A stretch of DNA of 64,000 bases from NCBI GenBank assembly GCA_016706545.1, contig JADJJK010000030.1, positions 28,597-92,596 on the forward strand, read 5' to 3'. Below are positions 40,395 through 50,194 of this stretch, in pieces (within the stretch, counting starts at the first letter, position 1; the number at the start of each line of letters is the position of its first letter). The DNA is from Myxococcales bacterium (GTDB lineage: Bacteria; Myxococcota_A; Polyangia; Haliangiales; Haliangiaceae). The notes beneath the pieces are model-generated. The model searched no databases. It had not been told where the DNA came from and saw only the letters and a program-made list of their open reading frames with translations. The translations under genes were made by a program, and so were the position numbers.

Positions 40395-40559
40395 CTACTT
40401 GGCGGCCTTGGGCGCCGGCTTTCCGGGCTCGCCCAGAGCGGCGAACAGCTCAACGGCGCTCACCGTCGAGCGGCGAGCTTGCCGGTTCTTGCGGCGGCGA
40501 CCCGCTGCTTCGTGCTTGTTCTTGCGCTTGACGGTCGTGGCTTTGGTATTCGAGGCCAT
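40395..40559 (-). CDS. Small very basic protein, 54 residues
   Basis: An ATG at 40559 preceded by an AAGGAAGATC ribosome site opens a 54-residue frame beginning MASNTKATTVKRKNKHEAAG and ending EPGKPAPKAAK. The first 35 residues hold about 15 Lys or Arg, as in ribosomal or nucleic-acid-binding small proteins; the middle SAVELFAALGE looks like a short helix. A strong terminator follows 12 bp after the stop. I do not recognise the family with certainty. The combination of ribosome site, coding bias and tight terminator makes it a real gene. Likely an RNA- or DNA-binding or ribosome-associated protein, by charge alone. Confidence 0.8.
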   Translation of the reverse strand: MASNTKATTVKRKNKHEAAGRRRKNRQARRSTVSAVELFAALGEPGKPAPKAAK

Positions 40560-40933
40560 GGCTTGATCTTCCTTGGGGTCGCGAGTTCTAGCGCTTCCGG
40601 AGCCAGCCTGTCAACGCGGGTGACCGCTTGGCCGATGTCAGGTCATGCGATGTCTCCTACACGCGCGACTCCCGCGCCAACCAAAACCTGGTGGTGTGGC
40701 GCTGGCCACGCGCCTGCTCGCTGGGCCCTGCGAGGTCGCAGGTATCTGGAACCTTTGGTGTGGAGCGAGGCAGCCGTCGAGCTGGTCGAGGATTTTTCTT
40801 CGCTGGGTGGTTCACGCAGCGGCGTGCCTCTGGCACCGGACGAGCCAATCTACCAAGGGGTCACAGCATGCGGTCGTTGCCGTTGCAATCCATCGACGAT
40901 CTCCATACGATTCGCACAATTACGGATGCTGCC

Positions 40934-42749
40934 ATGAAGCTTTGTCCCAAGTGCGGGAAACGATTCTCCGACGATGCCAACTTCTGCCCAGTTGACGCCG
41001 CTCGGCTAACGCCTATCGAGCTCGAAGAGCCCGCTTCGGACACCTTGGCCACCCGGTACGAGCTGCGCGAACGCCTGGGCGGGGCCCGCACGGGCGTGGT
41101 GTGCCGCGCGGTGGACAAGCAGACCCACGCCATGGTGGCGGTGAAGATCCTGTCCGCCGAGGTGACCGGGACCCCGGCGGCCACCCAGCGCGTGGAGCGA
41201 GAGCTCAAGCAGCTTGAGCGTCTTCAACATTCTGGAATCGCAAAGGTCCTTGCCTCGGGCAAGCGAGATGAGCAGATCTGGGTGGCCACCGATCTGGCCG
41301 ACTCCGCTCGGCCGCTGTCCGACGTGGTGCGAACCCATGGGCCGCTTTCGGCGACGATGGCCGCCGAGCTGGTGGAGCACATCGGCGAGGCGCTCATCGA
41401 GGCAGCGCAGGTGGGCGTGGTGCATCACGATCTGGCGCCCAAGAACGTGCTCCTGGCGGGATCGGATCTCAAGCTCATCAACTTCTCGGTCCCGGTCGCC
41501 GCCGGCCAGCAGGTCCCAGGGGTGGCGGAGTTTGTCTCGCCCGAGCAGGTGGAGGGCAAGCCACCGGATCAGCGCAGCAACATCTACAGCCTGGGCACCT
41601 TGTTCTACTTCGCGCTCACCGGCACCACCCCCTATCGCGGCGAGCCCGCGGAGGTGCATGCCGGTCATCTGTCGGGAACGATCAAGCCGCCCTCGCAGGT
41701 GGTGTCGGTCGCCCCGGAGCTGGAGGCCGTGATCCTTCGCGCCCTGGAGCGCTCACCGAGCAAGCGCTTCCTCACGGTGCGGCAGTTCATTGATGAGGTG
41801 GTTCGCGTCAGCCGAGGTGCCGCGACCGACGTGAGGAGCACCATGCCCATGGGGCGCGCCGGCAAACCCAAGGCCGAGCTGGTGCAGACCTTGCTGGGGA
41901 TGCCGGGAGATCAGCTACGCGCGGCGGCCGCGGCGGCCACCGCGGCCGCCGGCGCCGACGCTGACAAGGAGCCGGCGGAGCCGTCGCTGCGGCCGCCTGT
42001 GGCCGCACCGGTCGTTGCGCCGGTCGGTCGCTGCGGTCGCTCCGGTCGTCCCAGCAGTCACGCCGGTCGAAGAGGCAGCGCCAGCCAGCGCGTCTCCAGC
42101 GGCGGCGACGCCTGCCGCGGCCGCCGCGGTCACGTCGGATCGTTCGCCATGGGCGCCACCGGGTGCGATGGCGGAGGCGCAGGCGGCCATCACCGCCGCA
42201 GCTCCTGCGCTGGGCGCGGTGATCCCGGCGCCCACGCCGATCGCGCCCGAGGTTGCCACCCCGGTGCCGTCAGCGCCTGCCGCGCCGGCCGCGCCGCCGG
42301 CTTCGCCAGCGACCCCCAAGGCCGCCGCCTCCTCGGCGGGGGCCTCTGGCGCGCGCAGGAAGAAGACGGAGGAGCCCTCGAACAAGGGCAAGTTCCGCGA
42401 GACCATGTGGTTCAAGAAGGGCGAGCTGGATGCCGCTGCTGCCGAGGCGGCGGCGGTCGAGCGCGAGCGCACCGGCAAGGACGTCGACCGCGACAAGGCC
42501 GACTCGCTGCCCATGGACGAACGCTACAAGGACGACGGGTCCATCTCGCACGGGGACAAGGACAAGTACAGCCTCAAGACCGGCGGCACGCAGATGATGC
42601 CAGCCTTGCGGGACAAGACGGATGGCGGCAAGGTCTCCGAGGACCAGCTCATCAACGAGATGAAGGCCGGCCGCGGCAAGTACATCGTCGCGGTCATCTT
42701 GAGCGTCATCGCCATCGGCGTCCTGGTGGCGCTGGTGGCGACGCGGTAG
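40934..42749 (+). CDS. Zinc-ribbon pseudokinase with C-terminal membrane anchor, one-base frameshift
   Basis: Starts with a zinc ribbon (CPKCGKRFSDDANFCP) and then a kinase-fold domain at residues about 37-300: AVDKQTHAMVAVKIL, VVHHDLAPKNVLL, SPEQVEGKPP, NIYSLGTLFYFALTG. The metal-binding DFG is replaced by NFS in LKLINFSVPV and the glycine loop is poor (LGGARTG), so catalysis is doubtful. The frame slips near 42024-42030 in a Val/Ala/Pro repeat: one extra base in the CGGTCGGTCG run moves reading to a second frame that continues the PVV pattern and ends with IVAVILSVIAIGVLVAL, a membrane helix, at 42749. Length (3n+1) fits one inserted base. Probably a scaffold or sensor anchored to the inner membrane. 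Confidence 0.82.
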
Positions 42750-42811
42750 CTCGCGACGCGCGTCGCTCACGGCGCGACGTGACTCGGTCGCTCAACTTCT
42801 GGGACTCGTCG

Positions 42812-43459
42812 CTAGTTCCAGCAGTTGCCCGGCTGGTCGTTGATGTGGACCCAGAACCGCCGAGCGAAGGTGTGGCTGGCGTGGCCGCGCGTGTACAGAT
42901 CGTTGAGGTTGCTATACGCGGTGAAGCCCCAGCCGCCGCCGCCATCGTGGAACTCCGCCATCCTCCAGCCGACGCCAAACTGCGCGGCGCAGTAGCCGTT
43001 GGCCACCGCCAGGGACGTCAGCGCGGTGCCCGCTACGCTGGCCGTGAGCCCGAGGTTGCCCTTGGCCCATCCGTTGTAGAACGACGGCGTGAAGCCGCAG
43101 GAGCCAGAGCCATCCTGGCGGATGCACAAGATGGGGCGAGACGCAGCGCAGCTCGTGTCTCCGGTGTAGGGGTCGCAGGCCAGGGGCGTCGGCGGACTGG
43201 TGGAATAGTCGTAGTCGTAGCAACCCACGGAGTCCTGACCATTGGTGTTGTTGTGCGAGTGCTTGACCCACGTCATGCCGCGCCTGACGATCGGCGGCGG
43301 CAGCGGCTCTTCGATGGGCACCGCCTCTCGTTCGACGAGCGCGGCGGCTTCAGTGGCGATGCCGTCCTCGAGGTCGCCCTGGGTACAGGCCAAAAACGCC
43401 GGAGACATCGAGAGCGCGAGTGCAAAGGCAGGTAGTCGAAAGCTGTTTCTGTTGCTCAT
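42812..43459 (-). CDS. Secreted hypothetical lipoprotein, Cys-rich
   Basis: A 215-residue exported protein with ATG at 43459 and a clear AAGGA site. The signal peptide ends SPAFLACTQG (lipobox). The mature part carries six or more cysteines in short loops (GCYDYDY, ACDPYTGDTSC, LCIRQDGSGSC, GYCAAQFG) and an aromatic C-terminus (FHDGGGGWGFTAYSNL; GNCWN). This looks like a small disulfide-stabilised extracellular domain common in myxobacterial secretomes. No known catalytic motif. It is convergent with the pseudokinase gene. Confidence 0.8.
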   Translation of the reverse strand: MSNRNSFRLPAFALALSMSPAFLACTQGDLEDGIATEAAALVEREAVPIEEPLPPPIVRRGMTWVKHSHNNTNGQDSVGCYDYDYSTSPPTPLACDPYTGDTSCAASRPILCIRQDGSGSCGFTPSFYNGWAKGNLGLTASVAGTALTSLAVANGYCAAQFGVGWRMAEFHDGGGGWGFTAYSNLNDLYTRGHASHTFARRFWVHINDQPGNCWN

Positions 43460-43837
43460 GCTGATTCCTTCTCTTTTTTCTTCGCCGACGAGTTCACAAC
43501 ACCATCCGAAAAAAGAAGCCCCGAAGCCGCACGCGCCATCGAAGCGCGCTGGCTCATCCCAACCCCCAGCCCGCGGCGCAGCCATCGCGTGCTGCGCCAC
43601 GGGCTCCCTCCACGCACCTCCAACCCGCCGGTTGCTCGCCCGAACTCGAGCCATCGGCACCGCGTGTCCTCTTGGTGACGTCGCGGATACTGTGACTACG
43701 CAAGTGGACGCGAAGATTGGACAGCAGATCTGAGAATTTTCCGCGCGCGACGACCGCGGCTCGCGCGGCAGGAGCGCAGGCTGCGCGGCAGCCTCGCGAA
43801 CTCCGCTCGCCAGGCTGGCAGGGCCAGGCTGGCAGCG
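43460..43837. other. Intergenic region, no gene seen
   Basis: No supported coding frame. The right end (about 43805-43858) contains three copies of a CAGGCTGGCAG-type unit that run into the 3' end of the next leftward gene. The left end holds the ribosome site and a pyrimidine-rich stretch upstream of the secreted lipoprotein. Confidence 0.5.
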
Positions 43838-45229
43838 TCAGGCTGGCAGGGTCAGGACCAGCGCGCAGGTAGGATCCTGCGCGAGCTGGCGCGACTCGCC
43901 AAGCGAGCCCACCTCGCGGACCACCACGCCGGCCTGCAGATCGAGCTGCCCCCGAGCGGCCAGCGCCGCGGTCTCAAGGATCAGCTCTGGGCTGGCGGCG
44001 GCGACGCCGATCACGCTGACCTCGCGCTGCCACAGCGCCGCTCCAAAGCCACCATCGCCAGCGACCAGGCCTTGCGCGGCAGCGCAGACGGCGGTGATGG
44101 TGGCGCGCGGCCCCGCGAGCGCGGCGGCGAGCGAGAGGCTCGCTGGATCGGTGGCCACGATCCGCCACGGCCTGCCAGAGAGCGCGGTGGCGCCGGGCGA
44201 GGGGCTCGCGGAGGCCGGCGCTGCGCGGGCCAGGACGAGCGCGATCGCGCTCCTCGCAGCGGCGAGGGCCTGCTCACCTGGCGAAGGCATCGTCACGCCG
44301 GTCACCGTGGCCACGCCGGCGCCGCGGGCGGCGAGCCAGGCGGTCCAGGCGAAGAAGGTGGCGTCGTCGCCGTCTTGGGCGCTCGGTTGGGCGTCGCTTG
44401 CGTGTGGCCCTCGCGGCGTGGTCGGCGGCTGCACGACGACCACGGGGGTGATGCCCTTGGCCAGCAAGATCTCGACGAGGAACCGGGTCACCGGCGTGCG
44501 ACCGAGCACCACCACTGGCTCCTTGGGGGCCAGGTCGCTGCGCGCATACGCGGTGTACGCGAGCGCGGCTTCTCCGGCCAGCACGGCCAGCGCGCCAGCG
44601 GCGCCCAGGCGCGCCGGGCGGGGGGCGGTGGCGTCCGTCACGTGCGACGAGGAGCCATCGTCTGGGTCGCGCGGGAGCTCGCCGAGGGCAGGGGCGTGGG
44701 CCTCGTCGAGCGCGTCTTCGGGTGCGTCGCTGGCGAGCTCGCCTGAGTCGTGCAGCGGCGGCAGCGCGCCCCGGTCCGCATCCCGGTCCGCATCCGGGTC
44801 CGCATCTCCGTTCGCGCTCCCGTCCGCGCCCGCGCGCGCCTCGCTGGCATCAAGCCCCAGTTCGGCCAGCGGCACCACCCAGCGCGCGGCCACGGTGATG
44901 CGCTCAGCCAGCGTGCCGCGGTTGCCGTCGCCCCGGCGTCTCGCCAGCGGACACACGGTGCCACCTCCGCGCCGGCAGGTCTCGCATTGCCCGCACGGAT
45001 CGATGGCGCCCACCAGCACTCGCTGATCGAGCAGCGCGAGCGCCCGCTCGCCAGCGGCGACCACGCGGCCCACCGCGGCCCAGCCCGGCACCTCGGCGCT
45101 TGGCGAGAGGTGCGCCCACGGGAGCTGGGCGGCCTCCACCGCGATCACCACGTCTTGCTCTTCGGGGGGCGGCGCTGCGCTGTCGACGACGATGATCCCG
45201 CGCTCCGCCACCACCCAGGCTCGACTCAA
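43838..45229 (-). CDS. Zinc-type alcohol dehydrogenase-like (MDR) protein with acidic insert
   Basis: A 463-residue medium-chain dehydrogenase relative. The GroES-like N-terminal half has the structural zinc motif GAIDPCGQCETCRRGGGTVC. The catalytic-zinc residues usual in alcohol dehydrogenases (Cys near 40, GHE motif) are not seen: the equivalent stretch reads PGWAAVGRVVAAG. A 100-residue acidic low-complexity insert with 12-nt repeats (DADRDADR) interrupts the region before the Rossmann half (VVVLGRTPVTRFLVEIL). It may be a non-catalytic or unusual member. The predicted start TTG at 45229 overlaps the TGA of the upstream gene, so translation is probably coupled. Confidence 0.75.
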   Translation of the reverse strand: MSRAWVVAERGIIVVDSAAPPPEEQDVVIAVEAAQLPWAHLSPSAEVPGWAAVGRVVAAGERALALLDQRVLVGAIDPCGQCETCRRGGGTVCPLARRRGDGNRGTLAERITVAARWVVPLAELGLDASEARAGADGSANGDADPDADRDADRGALPPLHDSGELASDAPEDALDEAHAPALGELPRDPDDGSSSHVTDATAPRPARLGAAGALAVLAGEAALAYTAYARSDLAPKEPVVVLGRTPVTRFLVEILLAKGITPVVVVQPPTTPRGPHASDAQPSAQDGDDATFFAWTAWLAARGAGVATVTGVTMPSPGEQALAAARSAIALVLARAAPASASPSPGATALSGRPWRIVATDPASLSLAAALAGPRATITAVCAAAQGLVAGDGGFGAALWQREVSVIGVAAASPELILETAALAARGQLDLQAGVVVREVGSLGESRQLAQDPTCALVLTLPA

Positions 45230-45873
45230 CGCCGCGCTCCCCGGGTGGGCGCGCCTGGCGCGATGCCCGGCTGCGTGCCGGCGCGCGGGTTGTCGAAGCC
45301 CATCACGTCACCCTGGCCGGGATACTCGTCGGCGCCCAGCGAGATCACCTCATCTTCCTCGGAGACAGGGTGGTCGTAGTCACCCCCCGAGGCAAACGCG
45401 GCCTGCACCGCCGCGAAGTTGGGAGCGGTAGGGGGCGGCGCAGCCGCTGGCGCGCCGTATCCCATCTGGGTGGTCGCCGGGGACATCGAGCCAAACGCCG
45501 CCTGCGCGCCCTGCGCGCCCGGGTAGCTCGGAGGGGTGCTGAAGGCGGGCGCGGCGTACGCGGGCTGCGCGGCGTACGCCGCGGTCGCAGCATACGCGGG
45601 CTGCGGCGCCGGCGCGGGCTGCGCGGAGTACGCGGGCTGCTGTGGTTGCGGGGCGTACGCGGGCTGCGCGGCGTACGCCGCGGTCGCAGCATACGCGGGC
45701 TGCGGCGCCGGCGCCGGCGGTGCGGCGTACGCGGGCTGCGCTGGCGGAGTGGATCTGGCCGCAGCGGCAGGCTTGGCCGGCGCCGCCGAGCTGGCCGCCG
45801 AGCTGACCGTTGGGAGCCCCTTGCGCGCTCGCCACTCCGTGAGCGCGTACACCAAGTCCTCGTACGGGATCAT
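45226..45873 (-). CDS. Ala/Pro/Tyr-rich low-complexity protein
   Basis: A 215-residue protein beginning MIPYEDLVYALTEWRARKGL, a short conserved-looking helix, then about 120 residues of QPAYA-type repeats (APAPQPAYAAT and AYAAQPAYA, duplicated), ending with an acidic patch (SEEDEVISLGADEY). The repeat is nearly identical in two blocks at about 45540-45600 and 45655-45730, a recent internal duplication. The N-terminal helix may be the functional part, and the rest a disordered linker. The stop overlaps the MDR gene start. Function not known. Confidence 0.72.
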   Translation of the reverse strand: MIPYEDLVYALTEWRARKGLPTVSSAASSAAPAKPAAAARSTPPAQPAYAAPPAPAPQPAYAATAAYAAQPAYAPQPQQPAYSAQPAPAPQPAYAATAAYAAQPAYAAPAFSTPPSYPGAQGAQAAFGSMSPATTQMGYGAPAAAPPPTAPNFAAVQAAFASGGDYDHPVSEEDEVISLGADEYPGQGDVMGFDNPRAGTQPGIAPGAPTRGARR

Positions 45874-46003
45874 GCTCGGTAGCGTATCACGGCCTCTCGG
45901 TGCATCGGCGGCTCCGCGGGTGGCTTGCGGGTCGCGGCTTGCGCAGGGTCCGGGGGAAAGGTGCGCAACCTGCGCACCGCGCTCGCGCATGTTACACACC
46001 GGC

Positions 46004-46762
46004 ATGGACGCGATTCGGTTCTATCGTTCGGCCGTGTTGCCAGCGGATGGCTTTGTCCACGGCTTTCCGGAACGCACTGGCGGCGTGTCGAAGGGGCTGC
46101 GCGCTTCGCTCAACGTGGGCGCCAAGTGGGGCGATGATCCAGCCAACGTGGAGGAGAACCTGCGCCGGGTCGCCGCCCATGCTGGATACGACCCTGCGGC
46201 GCTGCACATCATGCGTCACAACCACGGCACCGCGGTGTGGACCGTCGGGGAGCCGCTGCCCGAGCCGGCGGAGTTCGACGGCATGGTCTGCGATCGGCGC
46301 GGCCCGGTGCTGGGCGCCTTCGCCGCGGATTGTATCCCGATGCTGCTCGCCGATGCCCGCGCTCGGGTGTGCGGCGCGGCGCACTCCGGTTGGCGCGGGA
46401 CCGTGGGTGGCATCGCCGCCAGCATGGTGGCGCGCATGGTGGCGCTAGGAAGCGCGGCGCGCGACCTGCGCGTCGCGCTCGGGCCATCCATCGGCGCCTG
46501 TTGCTTCGAGGTGGGGCCGGAGGTCGTCGCCGAGTTTCATGCCGCCTTCGGCGCGCTCCCAGGCATGGTCGTCGCCGGGCCACACAAGGATCACCTCGAC
46601 CTGCGCGTGGTCACGCGCCACGTGCTGGAGAAGGCGGGCGTCTCGCCAGAGCACATCGACTCCGCGCCGCCTTGTACGCGCTGCACGCCGGACCGCTTCT
46701 ACAGCTACCGCCGCGATGGCAAGGCCGGCGGGGTGCTGATGGGCTTCATCGGTCTGGCCTGA
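46004..46762 (+). CDS. pgeF: Multicopper-polyphenol-oxidase-fold purine nucleoside phosphorylase (YfiH/PgeF)
   Basis: A 252-residue YfiH-family protein. Conserved residues: HGFPERTGGVSKG, MRHNHGTAVW, the zinc site ADCIPMLLADA and AAHSGWRGTVGG, and GPSIGACCFEVGPEV. The family is now regarded as purine nucleoside phosphorylases or as peptidoglycan-editing factors in E. coli. The ATG at 46004 gives the usual N-terminus; a second ATG 15 bp upstream is possible. It is divergent from the low-complexity gene and convergent with a lipoprotein gene. The zinc ligands (His, Cys, His) are all present. Confidence 0.93.
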   Translation: MDAIRFYRSAVLPADGFVHGFPERTGGVSKGLRASLNVGAKWGDDPANVEENLRRVAAHAGYDPAALHIMRHNHGTAVWTVGEPLPEPAEFDGMVCDRRGPVLGAFAADCIPMLLADARARVCGAAHSGWRGTVGGIAASMVARMVALGSAARDLRVALGPSIGACCFEVGPEVVAEFHAAFGALPGMVVAGPHKDHLDLRVVTRHVLEKAGVSPEHIDSAPPCTRCTPDRFYSYRRDGKAGGVLMGFIGLA

Positions 46763-46801
46763 GCTCAGCCCAGCCAGCGCCGGTACAGGCGACGCCTTTG
46801 C

Positions 46802-47215
46802 TCAGCGAAACGCCTTGGTGATGGCGTTGATCGTGCGACCGCTCGGGTCCGCGTTGCGTCGATCCACGACGGTCAAGAGGTCCTTGCCCCGGACCAGGGC
46901 GGTGCCAGTAGCGGCGCCCACCCACTCGAGCCCCTTGGCTTCGGCTGCCTTGGCGTCCGCCTCGGCGGCGAAGGTGCAGATCACGACGTCCACGCCGCTG
47001 ATCGTGGCGCTCTTGCACGAGTCGCCGATCTTGCGGCTCTTGTCCTCGGTGAACGCCGACACGGTGAGCCCGGCCTTGGTCCAGGCCTCGGTCAGCGCCG
47101 ACGCGGGGGCGTCTTTTTGCGCCGCGGCTTTGCCGGGCTCGGCCTTGCCACAGCCCACCGCGAGCGCCGCAGCCAGGGCCAGCACCAGCGGCGTCGCCCT
47201 TGCCGGCCCTACCAT
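46802..47215 (-). CDS. Small hypothetical lipoprotein
   Basis: A 137-residue protein with a signal peptide ending ALAVGCGKAE (lipobox). The mature part has a helix-strand pattern around SCKSATISGVDVVICTFAAE, with two cysteines that could pair, and a final NADPSGRTINAITKAFR. No known family. It overlaps the 3' end of the upstream gene by 7 bp (start codon inside its last codons), which suggests translational coupling of two exported proteins. Confidence 0.78.
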   Translation of the reverse strand: MVGPARATPLVLALAAALAVGCGKAEPGKAAAQKDAPASALTEAWTKAGLTVSAFTEDKSRKIGDSCKSATISGVDVVICTFAAEADAKAAEAKGLEWVGAATGTALVRGKDLLTVVDRRNADPSGRTINAITKAFR

Positions 47216-47991
47216 CGACCGCGCCCTCGGTGCTTCTTGTGCTTCTTGTGCTTGTGGCCGCGCGGGCGGTCCACCACCGTGCCGCCCACCACGCCCACGC
47301 CGACCCCGATGCCGATGCCGATGTCGATGGAAGGCGGGACGATCTCGATGACCGGCGCGTGTACCTCCACCACGGCGCCGCCGCGCACCACTGGCGCGAC
47401 CACCGTGGGCCTGACCTCGCGGGCCGCGAAGCGCACACCGATCCACCCTTGCGGTGGGGTCACGGTGACCACCGGTCGGTCGTAAACAATGGGCTGATAC
47501 ACGGTGTTGATCTTGACCATGGCCGGCCGCGCCTCCATGTACACCGGCGGCGGCGTGCCGATGTAGAAGTACGCGCCGCCCTCCAGCCGGAAGTCCGCGA
47601 CCACCGGCGGGGGCGGCGTGAAGGCGTGATAGTGCGGGCCGTCGAGGTAGCAGTACTCCTCGTCGAGCTCGTCGGTGCCCACCAGCACGTTGACATGGAT
47701 CGGGTGGTGGCCGTAGTAGGAGTAGCGCTCGCCATCCCAGCCGTAGGCGACGGGATCGCCCACGAACACCTGCTGGCCGAGGTGCTCACGGTACTGCACG
47801 CTGATCTCGGGCGCGTAGACATGCACGTGCGGCGCCTCGATGTGACAGAGGCCGCCGCCGTGGCCCTTGGGGACCGTGTGGATGCCGGCAAACCGCACCT
47901 GCTTGCGCCGGGCCGCCTCGGCCGGCGCAGCCATGGTCGCCAGCGACAACGCCGAGACCAGCAGCGTGAAGAACAAGGTCGAGTTACGCAT
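47209..47991 (-). CDS. Secreted His/Tyr-rich hypothetical protein with basic tail
   Basis: A 260-residue exported protein. The cleavable signal peptide ends APAEAARRKQV. The body is rich in His, Tyr and Pro (CHIEAPHVHVYAP, YSYYGHHPIHVNV, GPHYHAFTPPPP), then Val/Gly-rich strands (DIGIGIGVGVGVVGG) and a tail HKHKKHKKHRGRGRW. Similar His-rich secreted proteins are common in myxobacteria; metal binding is a fair guess but not shown. The basic tail may hold the protein to the envelope or nucleic acid. It overlaps the lipoprotein gene downstream by 7 bp. Confidence 0.8.
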   Translation of the reverse strand: MRNSTLFFTLLVSALSLATMAAPAEAARRKQVRFAGIHTVPKGHGGGLCHIEAPHVHVYAPEISVQYREHLGQQVFVGDPVAYGWDGERYSYYGHHPIHVNVLVGTDELDEEYCYLDGPHYHAFTPPPPVVADFRLEGGAYFYIGTPPPVYMEARPAMVKINTVYQPIVYDRPVVTVTPPQGWIGVRFAAREVRPTVVAPVVRGGAVVEVHAPVIEIVPPSIDIGIGIGVGVGVVGGTVVDRPRGHKHKKHKKHRGRGRW

Positions 47992-48190
47992 GGCGCCTAG
48001 CCTCACCCGGGACCTCTCGCTCCGGCAAGCGAGAATGTCGCGGGCTTGATGCCGGAGGAGAAAACCGAGACCTTGCTCACGGCGCCAGGCGCGCGGAACA
48101 CAGTGGCTCCGGTGTGAGTGTCCCGACGTTGCACAGCCCGGCGGAGAAGACGCGGGCCATGCGCGGTCAGTGCTCTGACCGACGGCGTTG

Positions 48191-49939
48191 TTAGCCGGGC
48201 AGGGTGATGCCGTAGAACGGCAACAGCTCACCGGTGAGCGCGAGCACGGCGGTCTCACTCTTGCGCCAATCGATCAGCGCGCGGACGTGACGCAGGCGCG
48301 CTTGCTTGAGCTCGTCCTGGCGCTGCAGCACATCGAAGTTGGTGGACTTGCCCAGCCCAAAGCGGGTGAGCTCGACCTCGATGTTGCGCTGCGACAGCTC
48401 GATGGCCCGCTGGGCGAGCTGTGCGCGGCGGCGGGCCAGCTCGAGCTGACCGACCGCGCGGGTCAGCGACTGCGCGAGCTGTTGCTTCACGTCCGTGGCG
48501 GTGACCTTGACCTTGTCGAGCTGGCCCTGCGCGGCGCGCAGGCGGCCGCGAGCTGCGCGGGCGCCCAGCGACTGCCGGTAGGTCAGCGAGGCGTTGACGG
48601 AGTAGTCCTCGAGCGTGACCAGGTTCTCGAGCGCGCCGCCGGCCGACCCGCTGATGCCCAGCGGGGTGAGGCTCAAGGCCGCGTCGAGCTGCGGCAGCAA
48701 GCCCTCCTTGGTGACCTCGACGTCGATCTCGACGGTCTTCTGGTCCACCGCCAGGCGAGCCAGCTCCGGGCTGGTGGCGTACGCGGCCTCCAGGAGCGCG
48801 CCCATGCTGAACGCGCGATCCTGCGAGCCGACCGCGGTGTCCACGCGCAGGACCAGCGAGTCGCTGCCGATGGCGAGGCCGGTGGTGCGGCGCAGCGCGA
48901 TCGAGCGATCGACGATGGACAGCTCCGCGCCCAAGAGCTCCTCGGTGCGGATGGCGATGGCTTGCTCCACCGCCAGCGCTTCGGCGTCGGCCACCTTGCC
49001 GCCCTTGATGCCGGCGCGGGTCAGCCGAAGCCGCTCCTCCGCCAGGCCAAGGCTCGCCTCGGCGATCGCCACCTCTTGCTCGGCCAGGACCAGGTCCCAG
49101 TAGGAGGCGACCACGCTCTGCACGATGGAGATCGCGGCGATCTGCCGCGACAGCCGGGTGGCGTCGCGCTGCAGCTCGGCGCGGCGGAGGTTGGCGTAGG
49201 TGATGGCGCTGCCGCGGCCGCGCCACAAGGGCTGGTTGAGCGAGGCGGTGAGCGAATCTGTCCAGGTGGTGCCGCCGATGGTGGCGCCGCCCAGCATGCT
49301 GGTCTCCACGTCGCCGACCGCGCTCGATGCCGAGAGGCTCAGGGTGCCACCGGTGGGAAGGAGGCGAGCGAGCGAGGCCGACCCCTCGAGGCGGTTCGTG
49401 TCCGGGCCGGTCACGCGCGAGGCCGAGACGCTGGCTTCGAGCTGCCAGTCGTCGATGGCGGCGGCCTCATCGATCCGGCCCTCGGTGATCTCGGCGTCGA
49501 GCTGGGCCGAGGCCAGCTCGGGAGAGCTGCGGATGGCGCTGCCCAGGAGCTCGGCGAGGTTGGTTGACGTGGCGGCGCCGGCCCAGCTCGCGATCGACAG
49601 CGTGGCGGCGTCGGTGCCAGCGCCGTCCGTTGGGCCGGCGGGCGTGCCTGGGCTCGGGGGCGCGGCCGGGACGCTCGCCGGGACGCTCGTCGGGACGCTC
49701 GTCGGGGGCGGTGGGGTCGGAGCTGCCGGCGCCGAGGGCGCCGCGGCGCGGGCTGGCGCGGCGGCGGCGGGGGCCGCCTGCTTCCAGAGCGCCAGCGTCA
49801 TTGGGCGCGGCGCCTTGGCCTGGGCGCTGGCGATGCCTGGCGCCGTGCTCACCGCAGCGGCCAGGAGGCCAGCCATCAACCAGTGCCAGCGGTGCCAGCG
49901 AGGAGCGCGATGCGGGGCGGTCGTCGCCGGATGGGGCAT
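48191..49939 (-). CDS. TolC-family outer membrane efflux protein
   Basis: A 582-residue outer-membrane factor. A signal peptide (LMAGLLAAAVSTAPGIASA) is followed by a Pro/Ala-rich region with a 12-nt repeat (SVPTSVPASVP), then the two structural repeats of long helices and strands typical of TolC: NLAELLGSAIRSSPELASAQ starts the first, LLEAAYATSPELARLAVDQK the second. It would form a trimeric channel joining an inner-membrane pump to the exterior. No membrane-fusion protein or pump gene lies in the window. The ATG at 49939 was chosen because the signal peptide follows; more upstream codons are low complexity. It is divergent from the BMC operon with about 255 bp between. Confidence 0.9.
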   Translation of the reverse strand: MPHPATTAPHRAPRWHRWHWLMAGLLAAAVSTAPGIASAQAKAPRPMTLALWKQAAPAAAAPARAAAPSAPAAPTPPPPTSVPTSVPASVPAAPPSPGTPAGPTDGAGTDAATLSIASWAGAATSTNLAELLGSAIRSSPELASAQLDAEITEGRIDEAAAIDDWQLEASVSASRVTGPDTNRLEGSASLARLLPTGGTLSLSASSAVGDVETSMLGGATIGGTTWTDSLTASLNQPLWRGRGSAITYANLRRAELQRDATRLSRQIAAISIVQSVVASYWDLVLAEQEVAIAEASLGLAEERLRLTRAGIKGGKVADAEALAVEQAIAIRTEELLGAELSIVDRSIALRRTTGLAIGSDSLVLRVDTAVGSQDRAFSMGALLEAAYATSPELARLAVDQKTVEIDVEVTKEGLLPQLDAALSLTPLGISGSAGGALENLVTLEDYSVNASLTYRQSLGARAARGRLRAAQGQLDKVKVTATDVKQQLAQSLTRAVGQLELARRRAQLAQRAIELSQRNIEVELTRFGLGKSTNFDVLQRQDELKQARLRHVRALIDWRKSETAVLALTGELLPFYGITLPG

Positions 49940-50194
49940 CGTGGTCAATCCCGTGGTCGATCCCGCGCTCGATCCTGCGCTCGCGCTCGGTTTCCTCGAC
50001 CGGCTGAGTCGGCCTGACCGACGGGCCGCTCCCGACCCGCGTGAACCTCTGATCCGTGGCATGGCGGCAAGCATGCGTGACTTCGTGGCGTAGTCAACCG
50101 CCGCGCCCGCCTCGCTGCGGGTGGTGGACCAGGAAAAACCGCGCCGCGGTTCCTCGACCGTGGTCAAAGGGCCATGGTAGCGTCGCGATCAGCG

